NCBI RefSeq assembly: GCF_000143415.4 | Contig: NW_003314299.1 | Location: 352,314-416,313 of the forward strand | Length of the DNA stretch: 64,000 nucleotides | Origin: Selaginella moellendorffii | Taxonomy: Eukaryota > Streptophyta > Lycopodiopsida > Selaginellales > Selaginellaceae | Direction: 5' to 3' | Shown here: positions 31,101 through 41,403 of the stretch, one piece after another | Layout: each line of letters begins with the position of its first letter | How positions within the stretch are numbered: the stretch's first letter is position 1 | Translations under genes and position numbers: made by a program | Notes under the pieces: model-generated | Seen by the model: only the letters and a program-made list of their open reading frames with translations | Database searches by the model: none | What the model was told of the DNA's origin: nothing

Positions 31101-32343
31101 AGTGGATGTGAAGACCGCATTTTTACATGGAGAAATTCCTGAGGAGGTTTACATCCAGCTCCCGACAGGCCTCGATCCGAGCCAAAGGATTTATCGGCTG
31201 AAGAAGGCTTTATATGGCCTGAAACAAAGTCCACGTATCTGGTATAAGAAAATCGATTCTTTTCTGATTTCTCTTGGATTCCAGAAAAACCATGCCGACT
31301 CAAACGTTTATATGAAGATTGAGGATGGTGCCTTGGTCATTTTGGCCTTGTATGTGGACGATGGTATCTTTGTTTCCAACAACAGAGATCTTCTTGCTGA
31401 AATCAAGAGAAAGCTAGGAGCCCAGTTTGAGATGCAAGATCTTGGCCCCGTGCACACTTTCCTTGGGATTCAAGTTCAGCGACCACGGCCAGGAGTTGTG
31501 ACACTCTCACAACGAGCTTATGTGGAGGACGTATTGCGCAGGTTTGGGCTCGAGAACCTCAACCCTTCCGTTACTCCAATGCAAGCGAGTACTCATTTGT
31601 CTGCTGAGATGTCTCCTAGTGAGGCTGAGAAGCAACAGATGGAGCTTGTGCCATATCGCCAGGTCGTTGGATGCTTAATCTACTTGGCTGTTTGTACCCG
31701 CCCAGACATTGCTTATTCTGTGGGAGAGGTGGCTAAGTATATGGCGAATCCAGGCTGGCAACATTGGCAAGCTGTGAAGCGCATCTTGCGCTATCTCAGA
31801 GGCACTGCTAATTTTGGCCTGAGCTATCAACGGCAGGTTTCTGGTCACGCATTTATTTTGCGAGGCTATGCCGATGCAAATTATGCAGGGGATTTAGACG
31901 ACAGGAAGTCTACATCCGGCTATTGCTTTTTCCTTGGTGATGGAGTGGTAACTTGGAGCAGCAAGCGGCAAGCTGTGACAGCCTTGTCGACAACTGAAGC
32001 GGAGTATCTAGCTTTGACAGGGGCAGCACAAGAGGCGAGCTGGCTTCGTGAGCTTGTAGCGAGTATGCAGCTACGGCAACAAGGACCCACGGTCATTCTC
32101 TCGGATAATCAATTGGCGATTGCTCTTTCAGAGAATCCGAGATATCACGCCAGGACGAAGCATATACAAATAAAATACCACTACATCAGAGAACAAGTGA
32201 TGGGAGGAGAGCTGATACTTAAGTACGTGGCAACTGAGGACCAGGTTGCTGATATATTCACTAAGGCTCTTCCACCTATTGTTTTCTGCAAACATCGAGA
32301 AGTGCTTGGAGTATGCGACCTGTCCTCGCAGGGCTCCGGCTAG
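28174..32343 (+). CDS. Copia Gag-Pol polyprotein
   Basis: One open frame of 1,389 codons. Gag: residues 1 to about 240. Zinc knuckle C-G-T-C-S-K-R-G-H-L-S-R-D-C near 250. Protease L-D-S-A-A-T-N-H near 328. Integrase: H-R-R-L-G-H and C-E-P-C zinc part, then core H-S-D-L-C-G-P, R-S-D-G-G-G-E-Y and N-G-V-A-E-R-F-N-R, supplying D, D and E. RT has F-S-P-V-V-K and the catalytic L-Y-V-D-D. RNase H near the end has Y-A-D-A-N-Y-A-G-D and S-T-T-E-A-E-Y. After R-N-R-V at about residue 669 the frame jumps to K-K-C-I-F-L-G-Y; the usual 40-45 residues (around H-L-R-V-F-G) are missing. No stop or frameshift. Confidence 0.95.
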   Translation: MASSSSSRDMEQFDGTNFLAWKEHAQFWFMRWGLWPVVSGSRKCLSKDDDDTDPYNEWKDLDARANGALGGGLGPLYSVHVNVEKSSAENWKSICEIMGVDLQEDVDVILHRSELYSLEQQPHERVQDYITRLQRKVVEIRLLDPEATVTDQEFNAVLFKGLTTRAMKSYLRYIKKIPDITQRQIFAELVQHEKTVIGEGNAAEQDGIAMVTRGNQHGQAGRSSIFNRLGNKRSNSTEEKPATKQEFNLKCGTCSKRGHLSRDCPVKKQRRETKLKAERGSSSSAAPRFKSRRRDEGDDEDSSAAANGLSWMTRGVEVDTTSRVLWLDSAATNHSTFDRELFLEMRKCTGQVRLTDNSLLAVEGVGTIEVRLPTGLVVPVKHVWYIPKAQHSLVSLGQMMEQGFNLEFCGDRVKITHPEVGHVASASKIGRLFRMDCEVCVPGKLLATMTVATASSSSGGAADIQTWHRRLGHVNHKTIQQLQRDHVVDGLAITSFSMPLCEPCIMGKQHRRAFNSGGSVRATSPLQLVHSDLCGPFQVMTQRKKRYFISFIDDATRYVAVKFLATKDEALLAFKAYKHEVENQLDLRIKVLRSDGGGEYVSVNFSDYCEKAGIQRQFTVPYTPELNGVAERFNRTVVELARTMIADAGLPPRFWDHAIATAVFVRNRVLTTAVKSKKCIFLGYSDEQRGYRLLHLDSGKEFVSRDVIFDESRVYFQRHKDPGVPSTGFLSGDSRASSQPVFFHPWEDEEDNPLPRLGCAYAPAAGGASTSAVTRAPEPDHVPEVVPDPEPEHNIPEPEDMVPEPVRHRDPDVIQVLSRSGRPLTYTAKGEAYQREQAEKRARVAVRASYHQSRTAMFTAAEVKIPVTLAQAKKSPYAAAWGEAIDAEMRAHAKNETWYLPDEVPHNANVVSTKLLFCVKAGPSGEVQRFKARLVARGFTQIEGIDFTETFSPVVKMASIRLLLALAAQHDLYVEQVDVKTAFLHGEIPEEVYIQLPTGLDPSQRIYRLKKALYGLKQSPRIWYKKIDSFLISLGFQKNHADSNVYMKIEDGALVILALYVDDGIFVSNNRDLLAEIKRKLGAQFEMQDLGPVHTFLGIQVQRPRPGVVTLSQRAYVEDVLRRFGLENLNPSVTPMQASTHLSAEMSPSEAEKQQMELVPYRQVVGCLIYLAVCTRPDIAYSVGEVAKYMANPGWQHWQAVKRILRYLRGTANFGLSYQRQVSGHAFILRGYADANYAGDLDDRKSTSGYCFFLGDGVVTWSSKRQAVTALSTTEAEYLALTGAAQEASWLRELVASMQLRQQGPTVILSDNQLAIALSENPRYHARTKHIQIKYHYIREQVMGGELILKYVATEDQVADIFTKALPPIVFCKHREVLGVCDLSSQGSG

Positions 32344-32398
32344 GTGGGCGGCAATGGTCACGCTGGTGATAAAGATCCAGGTGTCCATTGAGGGGGAG

Positions 32399-32567
32399 TG
32401 TTAGAGCCACGTGGCGTACAGCCACCTGGCTTGAGTCGCATTCCTTCAGTTTAGGGCTTTCTTAGTTTTCTTTCCCATCCTGTGTGAGATCCATCCCAGG
32501 GGATTGTTCTGGGAGTGTTCTCATTCTCTATAGAGTGCTAGGCCATGAGGCCTGGCTTCTCTCATCA
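32399..32567 (+). repeat. 3' LTR of Copia
   Basis: 169 bp, two differences from the 5' LTR, followed by TTTTG. Confidence 0.95.
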
Positions 32568-33810
32568 TTTTGATCGAGCAAGAACGTCCCAGCCGCTGGT
32601 ATTCGCGTCGGTCTGGACCACGGCGTGGTTGTTGTGGAATCGATTCGGTGGTGTCGGCTCCTTCCTCCATCCTGCCGTTTCCCAGGTTACAATCTTGCCG
32701 CTGGTGATGAGCGCCGGCGTGTGGGGGATCGATGGGATCGCATTCCTCATGGCGTGGTTCTCGGCAATTCTCCATGACAGGACCGTTCTCGACGAGAATC
32801 TTTCCAAGATGGAAAAATCCGACAAGAAGCGTTCTATGCTGCAGCGTTTGGGGCCATTGCTCTCTCAATCTTGTTCTACGGAAGCGCCAGGGTCTCGATC
32901 TTCTCGGGCGATTTCTTCCAGAAGGACATCGCCCTCACGATGAAGAAAACAGTGCCGGTCTCTTGCGTCCTGGGCAAGCTCCTCTTCTACGAGGACATGG
33001 ATGTGATGCTCAACAAGACGAACCAGCGCCTCCGAGCCGGCGATCGATTGGTCCTCTGGTCCGAGGCTGCGGTGAAACTCGACCTCAAACAGGAGAGGGA
33101 TTCTCTCCAACTCAAAGCCGGACAGATCGCTTCCCAGCACGGCGGCTACGTTGGCATCACTTACGAGTACAAGGACGCGAGTACTGGAAGAGTCGGGAAC
33201 TATTTCGACCTCGTTCTTCCCGATGGCTCCATTGGATTTACCTACAGGAAATCCCACTTGGTTCCATTCGTGGAGTGGTATGGAACTCCAGGGGATCCCA
33301 TTCTTCCTATCATCAAGACCGAGCTCGGCCGGATTGGAGGAGCTATTTGTTACAATTTCGAGTTCCCAGACCTGATGCACCAGGCCGGGAAAAAGAGGTA
33401 GAGCGCAGTTATGATGGTGTTCTCTAAGTTTCTGGTGAATGTTTTTAGGATTGATATCATGCTCCAGCCAGCCGCGACTTGGGGACCAACTGGTCCCCAG
33501 GTGAAAGAGGCCGATGCTTTTCGTGTTGTGGAGAATGGCTTTAGTTGATTTCGATGCTCCACGGGAGGTGTTTCAGCGGTTGTAGATCCATATCTCCAGA
33601 CATTCGATTACAGGTGTGACAGTTTTGATCAATCAAAGCTCTCTAATATTCTTCTGTTTCTTTGGCAGGGAAGGTATCTCCGACTCAGTCTTCGCCATGG
33701 GACTCCCAGTACTCGGGAAGGCCTGGACGCTTTACCCAAGCTACGGCTTTCTTTTCGCTTGGCTAGTGGCAGCACTCGCTGCAGTACACGTCTCCATGCT
33801 CTGCCTCCCT

Positions 33811-33997
33811 TGTCAGCTGCTCAAGGGAGAACATCCATATCCTGTCCTCCGCTGTATATGATTTTTACATCCAACTGGAAGAAACAAAAAAGAAAAAGGA
33901 TTAGATCACAAAAGCTTCGAACGATCCTCTAAAAACTTGCCTCACACTCGATCAATCTCTTCAACAGTGTCTCCACAACCTGAGGAGCCTCCGCTCT
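33811..33997. other. Foreign insertion in the last Lnt exon, copy B
   Basis: About 187 bp absent from copies A and C, which both run from the L-P codons directly into the equivalent of V-T-Y-I-L-D. No terminal repeats are obvious. It ends the reading frame early. Confidence 0.7.
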
Positions 33998-34132
33998 GCA
34001 GTGACATACATCCTTGACAAGTCCCCTCCTGCCTTTGTGTTCTACATCACTGGTGACCGATCCTTCAAGGAGTTTGAGAGGTCGGAGCTACATTGCGTGC
34101 TGTTGTCAGAGGAATCAAATGCGCTTGTCTAA

Positions 34133-34909
34133 GATTCCTGTGAAGCCCAATCTGTAAGGAAGTGTGTACAAATCATGGGTGATATGGACGTAGCACTTGC
34201 ATTGACTTAATTGTCGTTTGGTGCAACGATTTGGAGGAGTTCCAAGGCGTTGGATTGAGTCGGCTGGAGTGTCGATTGCAAAGAAGGCAGCCCCACGCTG
34301 CCATGACGAGGGCATCGCGTTCCATCTCCATCGCTCCGGCGTGTGAGCATCGTGGGGCAAAGGAATATTTGCTTTGTTAGTACCTATCATCTTATTAAAC
34401 AAACATTGATCGTTTTCTAGTTTTCCATGAAGAATTTTGAGAACATTCGCATAGAATCAAACACATTCCCTCAGGCAGATCATCAAACACAATTTTCGCC
34501 TGCTGCACTTTCCACACACCTCAATCGCTAGGTATTGCAAGGTATCTGTCTGATTGAAGTTGCTTGCGATCTCTCAGAGCCTCTGGTGATTTCGTCCAGG
34601 AGGTCCACGCTCAGATCCTGGGAATGTTGGGTGTTATATAGACAAATGATTTGTTTTTTTCCCAATACGACAGATTGCTAGGGACAAGAAAGTGAGGTAT
34701 GATCAATGATAAACAAAGGCTAGAGGGTCAGAAACTCTATTTAGCATCCCAATGCTAAGACCAACACACAAAATAGAGCTAAATGGAGTTTGGTGCTATG
34801 AAGTATTAATGCTTCATGGGAACATCAAGAATCCAGTCGCATGAAATGTAATTGGTACTTCTAGTCTTAAATTCTCGAGCAATTTGACAACATAATCCAG
34901 GCAGCAGGC
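34133..34909. other. 3' flank of Lnt copy B
   Basis: Aligns with 40850-41490, except for about 130 bp near 34665-34795 that are absent in C, where a 26-bp palindrome occupies the site. No gene. Confidence 0.7.
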
Positions 34910-35298
34910 GAGGGCGCCCGCCAAAGGAGAACCCGACGCGAATCATAAGAAAACAGGAGGCAAGAGAGAGCTAGAAGAATCAAAGCTTTTACTCGAGAGA
35001 AGACAAGAGAAGAGCGCTCAAAACGTTGTATTGTAAGTGGATGTTTCCCTTTTTTTGGATTTTACTTGAATCACTATAATACCTGAAGTACATAGAATTG
35101 CTGAATAGATTCTACGAGATTCTACTTACTAGTTCCAAAACAGTGCTAAGATCGTGGCCAGCTCAATCCTTGGCTGTAAAAAAACAAACAAGTTCAATAC
35201 AAACAAATTGTACGTATTATTTGCGGAAGTTATGGAAAACCCAGGAATATGTGTATTTACAAACATTCATATGCATGGCTATTTCTCATAGAGAGTAT
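34910..35298. other. Spacer between duplication units, left part
   Basis: Non-repetitive in this window, GC-richer at its left; no ORF or RNA gene recognised. Confidence 0.4.
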
Positions 35299-35487
35299 TT
35301 AGCAGCCTCCACCGCCGCCACCTCCTCCGCAGCCACCACCACCACCGCCGCCGCCACCGCCACCACAGCCTCCGCCGCCAGTGCCAGCACCACTGCCGGC
35401 ATCCCCAATGAAGGCGCCCGTTGCTGCAGACGGGCGCCTTCGCCTCTGCTTTCACCTGTTAGAGGATTGAGGGAAACCGAAACACAT
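35299..35487 (-). pseudogene. Small Gly/Cys-rich protein, one stop
   Basis: The frame from ATG 35487 to TAA 35299 has 63 codons: M-C-F-G-F, a TGA at codon 12, a basic patch K-Q-R-R-R-R, then Gly runs broken by single Cys residues. It pairs with the plus-strand gene at 35857, whose start context CAATCCAA-ATGTGTTTC is shared; that gene has CGA (Arg) where this one has TGA, so a single C-to-T change may have killed it. Function unknown; the composition resembles plant glycine-rich proteins. Confidence 0.55.
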
Positions 35488-35856
35488 CTTGGATTGCGCA
35501 AGATAAAGGTATGATCGATGCGAGGAGGCTTGTGCTTATACACTAGGCAGGAGAACATCTGATTGGCCACAAGGTCTGACCATATGGAGCAACTTCCTTC
35601 ACGCACAATTTGACGAGATTTTATGCACGTATTCCTCAAAGATTGGATAGACAACTGCAACTTTGTAGTGTTACGTCTTGCGTTTCTTGAACACTCTGAT
35701 GAAGTGTCACGACGTGGCACTGATTACATAAACTTCTCCAGGTCCACGCGCTATCATTGCTTTCTTCGTGGCTTCCTCTGAGTCAAAGTCTCAAATTGCC
35801 TTCTAGCCTTGTATACAAGCAGAAGATTATGCCCCCTTGCAAGCAATCAATCCAAA

Positions 35857-36057
35857 ATGTGTTTCAGTTTCGTTGCATCTCCAAAAAGGCGAAAGCCAAG
35901 AAGGCGCTCCGATTTCGTGGGAGCAATGTTTAGCGGTGGCCACCATGGTGGAGGCCACAGTGGAGGCTCTGGGGGTGACCACGGTGGAGGCCACGGTGGA
36001 GGAGGCTGTGGTGGTGGCGGAGGCTGTGGCGGTGGGGGCTGTGGCGGAGGTGATTAA
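35857..36057 (+). CDS. Small Gly/Cys-rich protein
   Basis: 66 codons. It begins M-C-F-S-F-V-A-S-P, followed by K-R-R-K-P-R-R-R, then a low-complexity tail of Gly with His and finally Cys spaced by Gly runs. The ATG at 35857 is preferred over 35809 because the paralogue at 35299-35487 is conserved from this point. No signal peptide is evident and the role is unknown. The two paralogues are divergent with 369 bp between starts (35488-35856), which would hold both promoters. Confidence 0.5.
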   Translation: MCFSFVASPKRRKPRRRSDFVGAMFSGGHHGGGHSGGSGGDHGGGHGGGGCGGGGGCGGGGCGGGD

Positions 36058-36097
36058 AATGACTTCATGTGTACAGGAGAGAGTAAGTCCTTAGATT

Positions 36098-37848
36098 TCA
36101 CATATAGCGTGGATTTTTTGTTTGGGAGCTTGTGTAGACGTTTGCTAGTAAAGCATAGGGTGTCTTGGGGGTTGCGTCAGTTACGCCCATTACAGATCTC
36201 ACTACATGGTTTCCCAGTCTAAGATTGTTATAATCCTCGTGGCTCTTGCATGCTCCGAGAAGGCACGTCCACTCGAGAGCACTGGGAACGAACGGCATGC
36301 TTAAGATTAGATCTTTGGCGTCGTGAAGGTGGCCGGCTCGGCTCAAGAGATCTACCATGCAACTGTAGTGCTGCCTTGTGGGCTCAATGGCGTGATCCAC
36401 AACCATGGAAGCGAAGAAGCTCTTTCCCGCTTGAAAGCTGCCTTTGTGGCTGTTTGCGGCCAGGATGGATGCGAAGCACGATGTGTTTGGGGAATCGACG
36501 GCCTGCATTTCGTTGAAGAGATGAAAGGCCTTGCTGGCAGTGGTGCTTACTTGTGCATATGAAGCTATCATGGAGCTCCACAAGATTTGGTCTCTGTCAG
36601 GGGCTGTATCAAAAAGTTTCCTTGCGTATACAATATGGCCTTCTCGGGAAAATGCAGATATCAAAGCATCCCAGCTCACAACGTTGCGTTCTAGCATGCT
36701 ATGAAAGAGTAAAGCCGCTTCACGTAGTTTGCTAGTTAGAACAAACGCATTTAACATTGTGTTCCACGAAACCTAAAGAGTCTTAAAGCAAAGTCACAAT
36801 GCCCTCATTGGGCATACGCCGAAAGAACAGAGTTCCAAGAGCACAGGTCTCGCTGCGGCATTTGATCAAAGGTGGCCTTCACAAGATCGAAGTCTGAGGG
36901 TTGTGAGAGCAGCATTATCGTACAGGAAGTAAGATCAAGCTCCGGCATTTGATAGAAAAAGCTCTTGGTTTCCTCCCCGGGGCTGTTCTTGGCAAGAACA
37001 GCGAGCATTGTTGTCCACGACAAGAGAGCTCTCTGCGGCATGGAGTCAAATATAAGCTTTGATTGTCTAGCATCACGGCAGCATCGCATCACGGTGTTGC
37101 ACGAAACGAGATCTATCTCAGGCATCTCGCGGAAAATCCTCTGTGCCGAATCGACATCCTCGTTCAGTGTGTACGCGCCAAGCATCGTGGTCCAGGCGAC
37201 GAGATCGTGCTGCGGCATTGCATCAAAAAAAAGCTTTGCTCCGTGCAAATCTCCGCCCTGCGACAAGGCAACCAAGATTGTCGTCCATGACACAAGGTCA
37301 CGAGCCTCCATAGAATCGAAAACACGTTTCGCTCCTCTACATGCCCGTTCCGGGCATATGCTGCAAGAATGGAATTCCACGACACGAGATCATACTCGGG
37401 CATCCCAGAGATAGTCCTCTCGGCAGTTTTTAGATCCCAGCTGTGTGCGTGGACTGACAAGATTGCATTCCATGAGAGAAGGCTGTGTTGCGGCATCTCA
37501 TCAAATGTTTTAGAATATGCCCACTCCGGGCATATGCCAAGAGCATGGATGTCCATGCAAGGACATCCTTTTGCGGCATTTTGTCGAAGATCTCTTTTGC
37601 ATGTTTAAGATGGGAGTTTTGGGCGTAAGCTCGAAACATGAAAGCCCACGAAAACGAATCTTTGTGATTGATGGTATCAAAGATTTGGCGTGCCTCTTGT
37701 GGGCTTCCATAAACATCTCGATGAGTTTGTTGCTGAGGAAGGAATCATTAGCAAGTGGATGATTCCTTTTAAGATTCAAGTAAACTTCACTTGCTTCATA
37801 AAGGCTTTTGCAGGATTGAATAAAATGAATGTTACACTTTCTGTTCAT
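36098..37848 (-). pseudogene. PPR protein pseudogene (PPR2), unit C
   Basis: Tandem copy of the PPR gene in unit B, from ATG 37848 to TGA 36098-36100. The E domain and last 219 codons are open and more complete than in B. Lesions: the shared frameshift near 37705, further frame changes near 37530 and 37330, the shared TGA near 36810, and a private 26-bp deletion near 36772 that removes the codons for N-K-M-P-E-M-D-M-V. Shared lesions mean the gene was dying before the duplication. Confidence 0.85.
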
Positions 37849-37857
37849 AGTCCAACC

Positions 37858-38976
37858 CAGATTAAATAATATTTAATGATAATATTAAAAACTCATTATG
37901 AGAAGAACAAATAATGGTTTTATTTCTGTTTAGTATTATTTATTAACCTAACTGATTAATCCGAATTAAAAGTAGAATAATCTAGAATATACTAAAAGGT
38001 GTTTAAATACAAAATTAATCTAATCGCTAGATGGTAAAATATCTTAAAATATCAAAGTTACCTTAAACCATTAACACAACTAAGTCATGGGATATATTGA
38101 AATGGGGTACAAAGCAACTAGAGGTAGAGGGTGATGTGTCTCTTACTCCAACACCCTCTTTATTGTAATTGGCTTGTTTCCCTCATTCTTGGAGATTTTG
38201 GTGATCAATTCTTTCTAAAATTAAATACAATCCCAAAACCTTTAACCAATTTTAACTGATTAAACAATGGGTGTTTTATTCATGGCCTGTTCCCCACATA
38301 CTTTATCATTTCTCAACCTTAGAGGCACCAAGTATTCCAAGATTTTTAATAAACTGGAAAAAGGTGGTGCACTTTTATTCATAAACATTTTCCCTTTATA
38401 TTTAATTGTTTCTCAAGTAACTTTTCAAGATTCTTTTGAGAGGCCCATTCTCTTTCTAGATGTTAATCAAATATATAGTATGATTCCTTTATCTAGTTTA
38501 GAGTTCTTAAAAGTTCATTTAACCCACTACTATTCAAACCCAAGGATATTTAACTTTAAATATCTCTCTTAACTAATTGAAAAATGAGGTGTAATAAATT
38601 CTTTCCTTTTATATTTAAACCCTTATACAAATTATTCTCTTTAGTTGTTTACAATCTACAAATAAGTTAAAAAATTTATGCAACTAACATGGTTAGATTG
38701 TTCTAAGAATTATAAACTTGTTTGAACATAATATTTTTTTGGATTAGTTTCAATAGCTTTTGTAATTTGGTCGAAACAAAGTGAAAATCCAAAAATTTAT
38801 AGTCCAAGAATCAAAAGAACCCAAAAGCTTTTCTAAGTGATGGTAAGTTATCTCTATAGCCATATTAAACACTAATAACCTCTAAATGGCAGTTTAAACA
38901 AATATAATTATATCATGGTGGGAAAAGAAGATGTAAATATAGACAAAAGGATAGGAGTTTTGTATTACATCAAGTA

Positions 38977-39048
<72 letters not shown>

Positions 39049-39220
39049 AGATTTCAGTTAACTTTGTCTATGTTTAAGATATAGTATTAAACACTGACTA
39101 CAGAGGGAAAAAATTAAAACTGCTAGATTAAGGTAGATTCTAAAATATACCTGAATATTTATAATACATTCTTTTCACCTTATTAAAAATATAAATTACC
39201 ACCTACATTCAAACAAGGAC
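37858..39220 (+). repeat. Dispersed repeat R, copy 4
   Basis: Counterpart of copy 3, with a 69-bp TA tract that copy 3 lacks. Confidence 0.7.
38978..39046. repeat. (TA)n microsatellite
   Basis: Uninterrupted TA dinucleotides, about 34 units. In copy 3 the same place (27390) has only GTAGTATATTTTT, so the expansion followed the duplication. Confidence 0.95.
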
Positions 39221-40849
39221 CAAACGAAGGTGGCACTGTCGGTGGCGTGCACTTTCTTCTCTGGTTTCCAATCCGTTGAAATTTGTTTTTGGCTTCAACC
39301 ATTTTTCCTCTTGCATTTCTTCCACAAATCGGGGATTTTGCGCAATTCTTCTTCATGGCGCTCCCTAGCGCTCACAATTCTCCTGGCGCTGCGTGCCAAT
39401 TGTGGGAATAATCTGGGCACTGGTGCTGTGGATGTTTCTTCTTCTCCCGTTTCTTGCAAGCATCGGCTACAGGAAGCGTTTTGATCGAGCAAGAACGTCC
39501 CAGCCGCTGGTATTCGCGTCGGTCTGGACCACGGCGTGGTTGTTGTGGAATCGATTCGGTGGTGTCGGCTCCTTCCTCCATCCCGCCGTTTCCCAGGTTA
39601 CAATCTTGCCGCTGGTGATGAGCGCCGGCGTGTGGGGGATCGATGGGATCGCATTCCTCATGGCGTGGTTCTCGGCAATTCTCCATGACAGGGCCGTTCT
39701 CGACGAGAATCTTTCTAAGATGAAAAAATCCGGCTACGCAGCTCGGCCACTCCCTGGCGTTTGGGGCCTCTCGATCTTGTTCTACGGAAGCGCCATGGTC
39801 TCGATCTTCTCGGGCGATTTCTTCCAGAAGGACATCGCCCTCACGATGAAGAAAACAGTGCCAGTCTCTTGCGTCCTGGGCAAGTTCCCCTTCTACGAGG
39901 ACATGGATGTGATGCTCAACAAGACAAACCAGCGCCTCCGAGCCGGCAATGGTCCTCTGGTCCGAGGCTACGGTGAAACTCGACCTCAAACAGGAGAGGG
40001 ATTCTCTCCAACTCAAAGCCGGACAGGTCGCTTCCCAGCACGGTGCCTACGTTGGCATCACTTACGAGTACAAGGACGCGAGTACTGGAAGAGTCGGGAA
40101 CTATTTCGACCTCGTTCTTCCCGATGGCTCCATTGGATTTAGCTACAGGAAAGCCCACTTGGTTCCATTCGTGGAGTGGTATGGAACTCCAGGGGATCCC
40201 ATTCTTCCTGTCATCAAGACCGAGCTCGGCCATATTGGAGGAGCTATTTGTTACGATTTCGAGTTCCCAGACCTGATGCACCAGGCCGGGAAAAAGAGGT
40301 AGAGCGCAGTTATGATGGTGTTCTCTAAGTTTCTGGTGAATGTTTTTAGGATTGATATCATGCTCCAGCCAGCCGCGACTTGGGGACCAACTGGTCCCCG
40401 GGTGAAAGAGGCCGATGCTTTCCATGTCGTGGAGAATGGCTTTAGTTGGTTTCGATGCTCCACGGGAGGTGTTTCAGCGGTTGTAGATCCATATCTCCAG
40501 ACATTCGATTACAGATGTGACAGTTTTGATCAATCAAAGCTCTTTAATATTCTTTTGTTTCTTTGGCAGGGAAGGTATCTCCGACTCGGTCTGCCATGGT
40601 GCTCCCAGTACTCGGGAAGGCCTGGACGCTTTACCAAGCTACGGCTTTCTTTTCGCTTGGCTAGTGGCAGCACTCGCTGCAGTACACGTCTCCATGCTCT
40701 GCCTCCCTCTTGGAGCAGTGACATACATCCTTGACAAGTCCCCTCCCACCTTTGTGTGCTACATCACTGGTGACCGATCCTTCAAGGAGTTTGAGAGGTC
40801 GGAGCTACATTGCATGCTGTTGTCAGAGGAATCAAACGCGCTTGTCTAA
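39221..40849 (+). pseudogene. Lnt-like gene, copy C (broken)
   Basis: Same gene as A and B but with the start ATG lost (AACGAAGG in place of ATGACGAAGG) and a deletion near 39390 of about 85-90 bp taking one membrane segment. Further lesions: small deletions near 39730-39775, a frameshift at about 39948 just before the W-S-E-A motif (so this Glu is out of frame with the upstream part), the second intron's donor changed from GT to AT (about 40515), and deletions near 40592 and 40635. Lys and Cys motifs remain (Y-R-K-A-H-L-V-P-F; Cys 40249-40251). It preserves the empty Copia site. Confidence 0.85.
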
Positions 40850-41377
40850 GATTCCTGTGAAGCCCAATCTGTAAGGAAGTGTATACAAAACATGGGTGAT
40901 ATGGACGTAGCACTTGTATTGACATAATCGTCGTTTGGTGCAACGATTTGGAGGAGTTCCAAGGCGTTGGATTGAGTCGGCTGGAGTGTTGATTGCAAAG
41001 AAGGCAGCCCCACGCTGCCATGACGAGGGCATTGCGTTCCATCTCCATCACTCCGGCTTGTGAGCATCGTGGGGCAAAGGAATATTTGCTTTGTTAGTAC
41101 CTATCATCTTATTAAACAAACATTGATCGTTTTCTAGTTTTCCATGAAGAATTTTGAAAACATTCGCATAGAATCAAACACATTCCCTCAGGTGGATCAT
41201 CAAACACAATTTTCGCCTGTTGCACTTTCCACACACCTCAATCGCTAGGTATTGCAAGGTATCTGTCTGATTGAAGTTGCTCGCAATCTCTCAAAGCCTC
41301 TGGTGATTTGGTCCAGGTGGTCCACACTCAGATCCTGGGAATGTTGGGTGTTATATAGACAAATGATTTGTTTTTTT

Positions 41378-41403
41378 CCCATGAAGCATCGATGCTTCAT
41401 GGG
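41378..41403. repeat. Perfect 26-bp palindrome
   Basis: Arms CCCATGAAGCATC and GATGCTTCATGGG with no spacer. At the matching site in unit B about 130 bp are inserted and the sequence ends TGCTTCATGGG. Confidence 0.95.

Larger units (their letters stand above)
27943..32567 (+). mobile_element. Full-length Copia retrotransposon in Lnt copy B
   Basis: 4,625 bp. The 169-bp LTRs differ at two positions, suggesting a recent insertion. The primer-binding site TGGTATCAGAGC (28112-28123) directly follows the 5' LTR, and the polypurine tract TTGAGGGGGAG (32388-32398) precedes the 3' LTR. Target duplication TTTTG at 27938-27942 and 32568-32572. Lnt copy C has the empty site, with TTTTG once (about 39479-39483). 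Confidence 0.97.
27598..34132 (+). pseudogene. Lnt-like gene, copy B, split by Copia
   Basis: Same architecture as copy A. N-terminus from ATG 27598 (M-T-K-V-A-L-L-A-I-L-S-V-V); Copia occupies 27943-32567 in the codons after G-Y-R-K-R-F. Triad codons: Glu 33063-33065, Lys 33249-33251, Cys 33348-33350 in A-I-C-Y-N-F-E-F (Asp to Asn beside the Cys). GT-AG introns at 33398-33448 (51 bp) and 33614-33668 (55 bp). Other lesions: frame change near 27745, small deletion near 32835, TGA at 33546-33548 where the other copies have Trp, and about 187 bp of foreign sequence at 33811-33997 in the last exon. Dead even without the Copia. Confidence 0.85.
24517..34909. repeat. Segmental duplication, unit B
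   Basis: Carries PPR2(-), repeat R and Lnt-like gene(+) plus its 3' flank. It aligns with unit C (36095-41490) end to end. Without the 4.6-kb Copia insertion it is about 5.8 kb. The right end of homology is at GGCAGCAG (34909). Confidence 0.85.

Noticed and set aside
35098-35514. 138-codon plus-strand ORF rich in Ala/Thr
   Set aside because: Antisense of the Gly/Cys-rich repeat; the composition follows from the triplet repeat.
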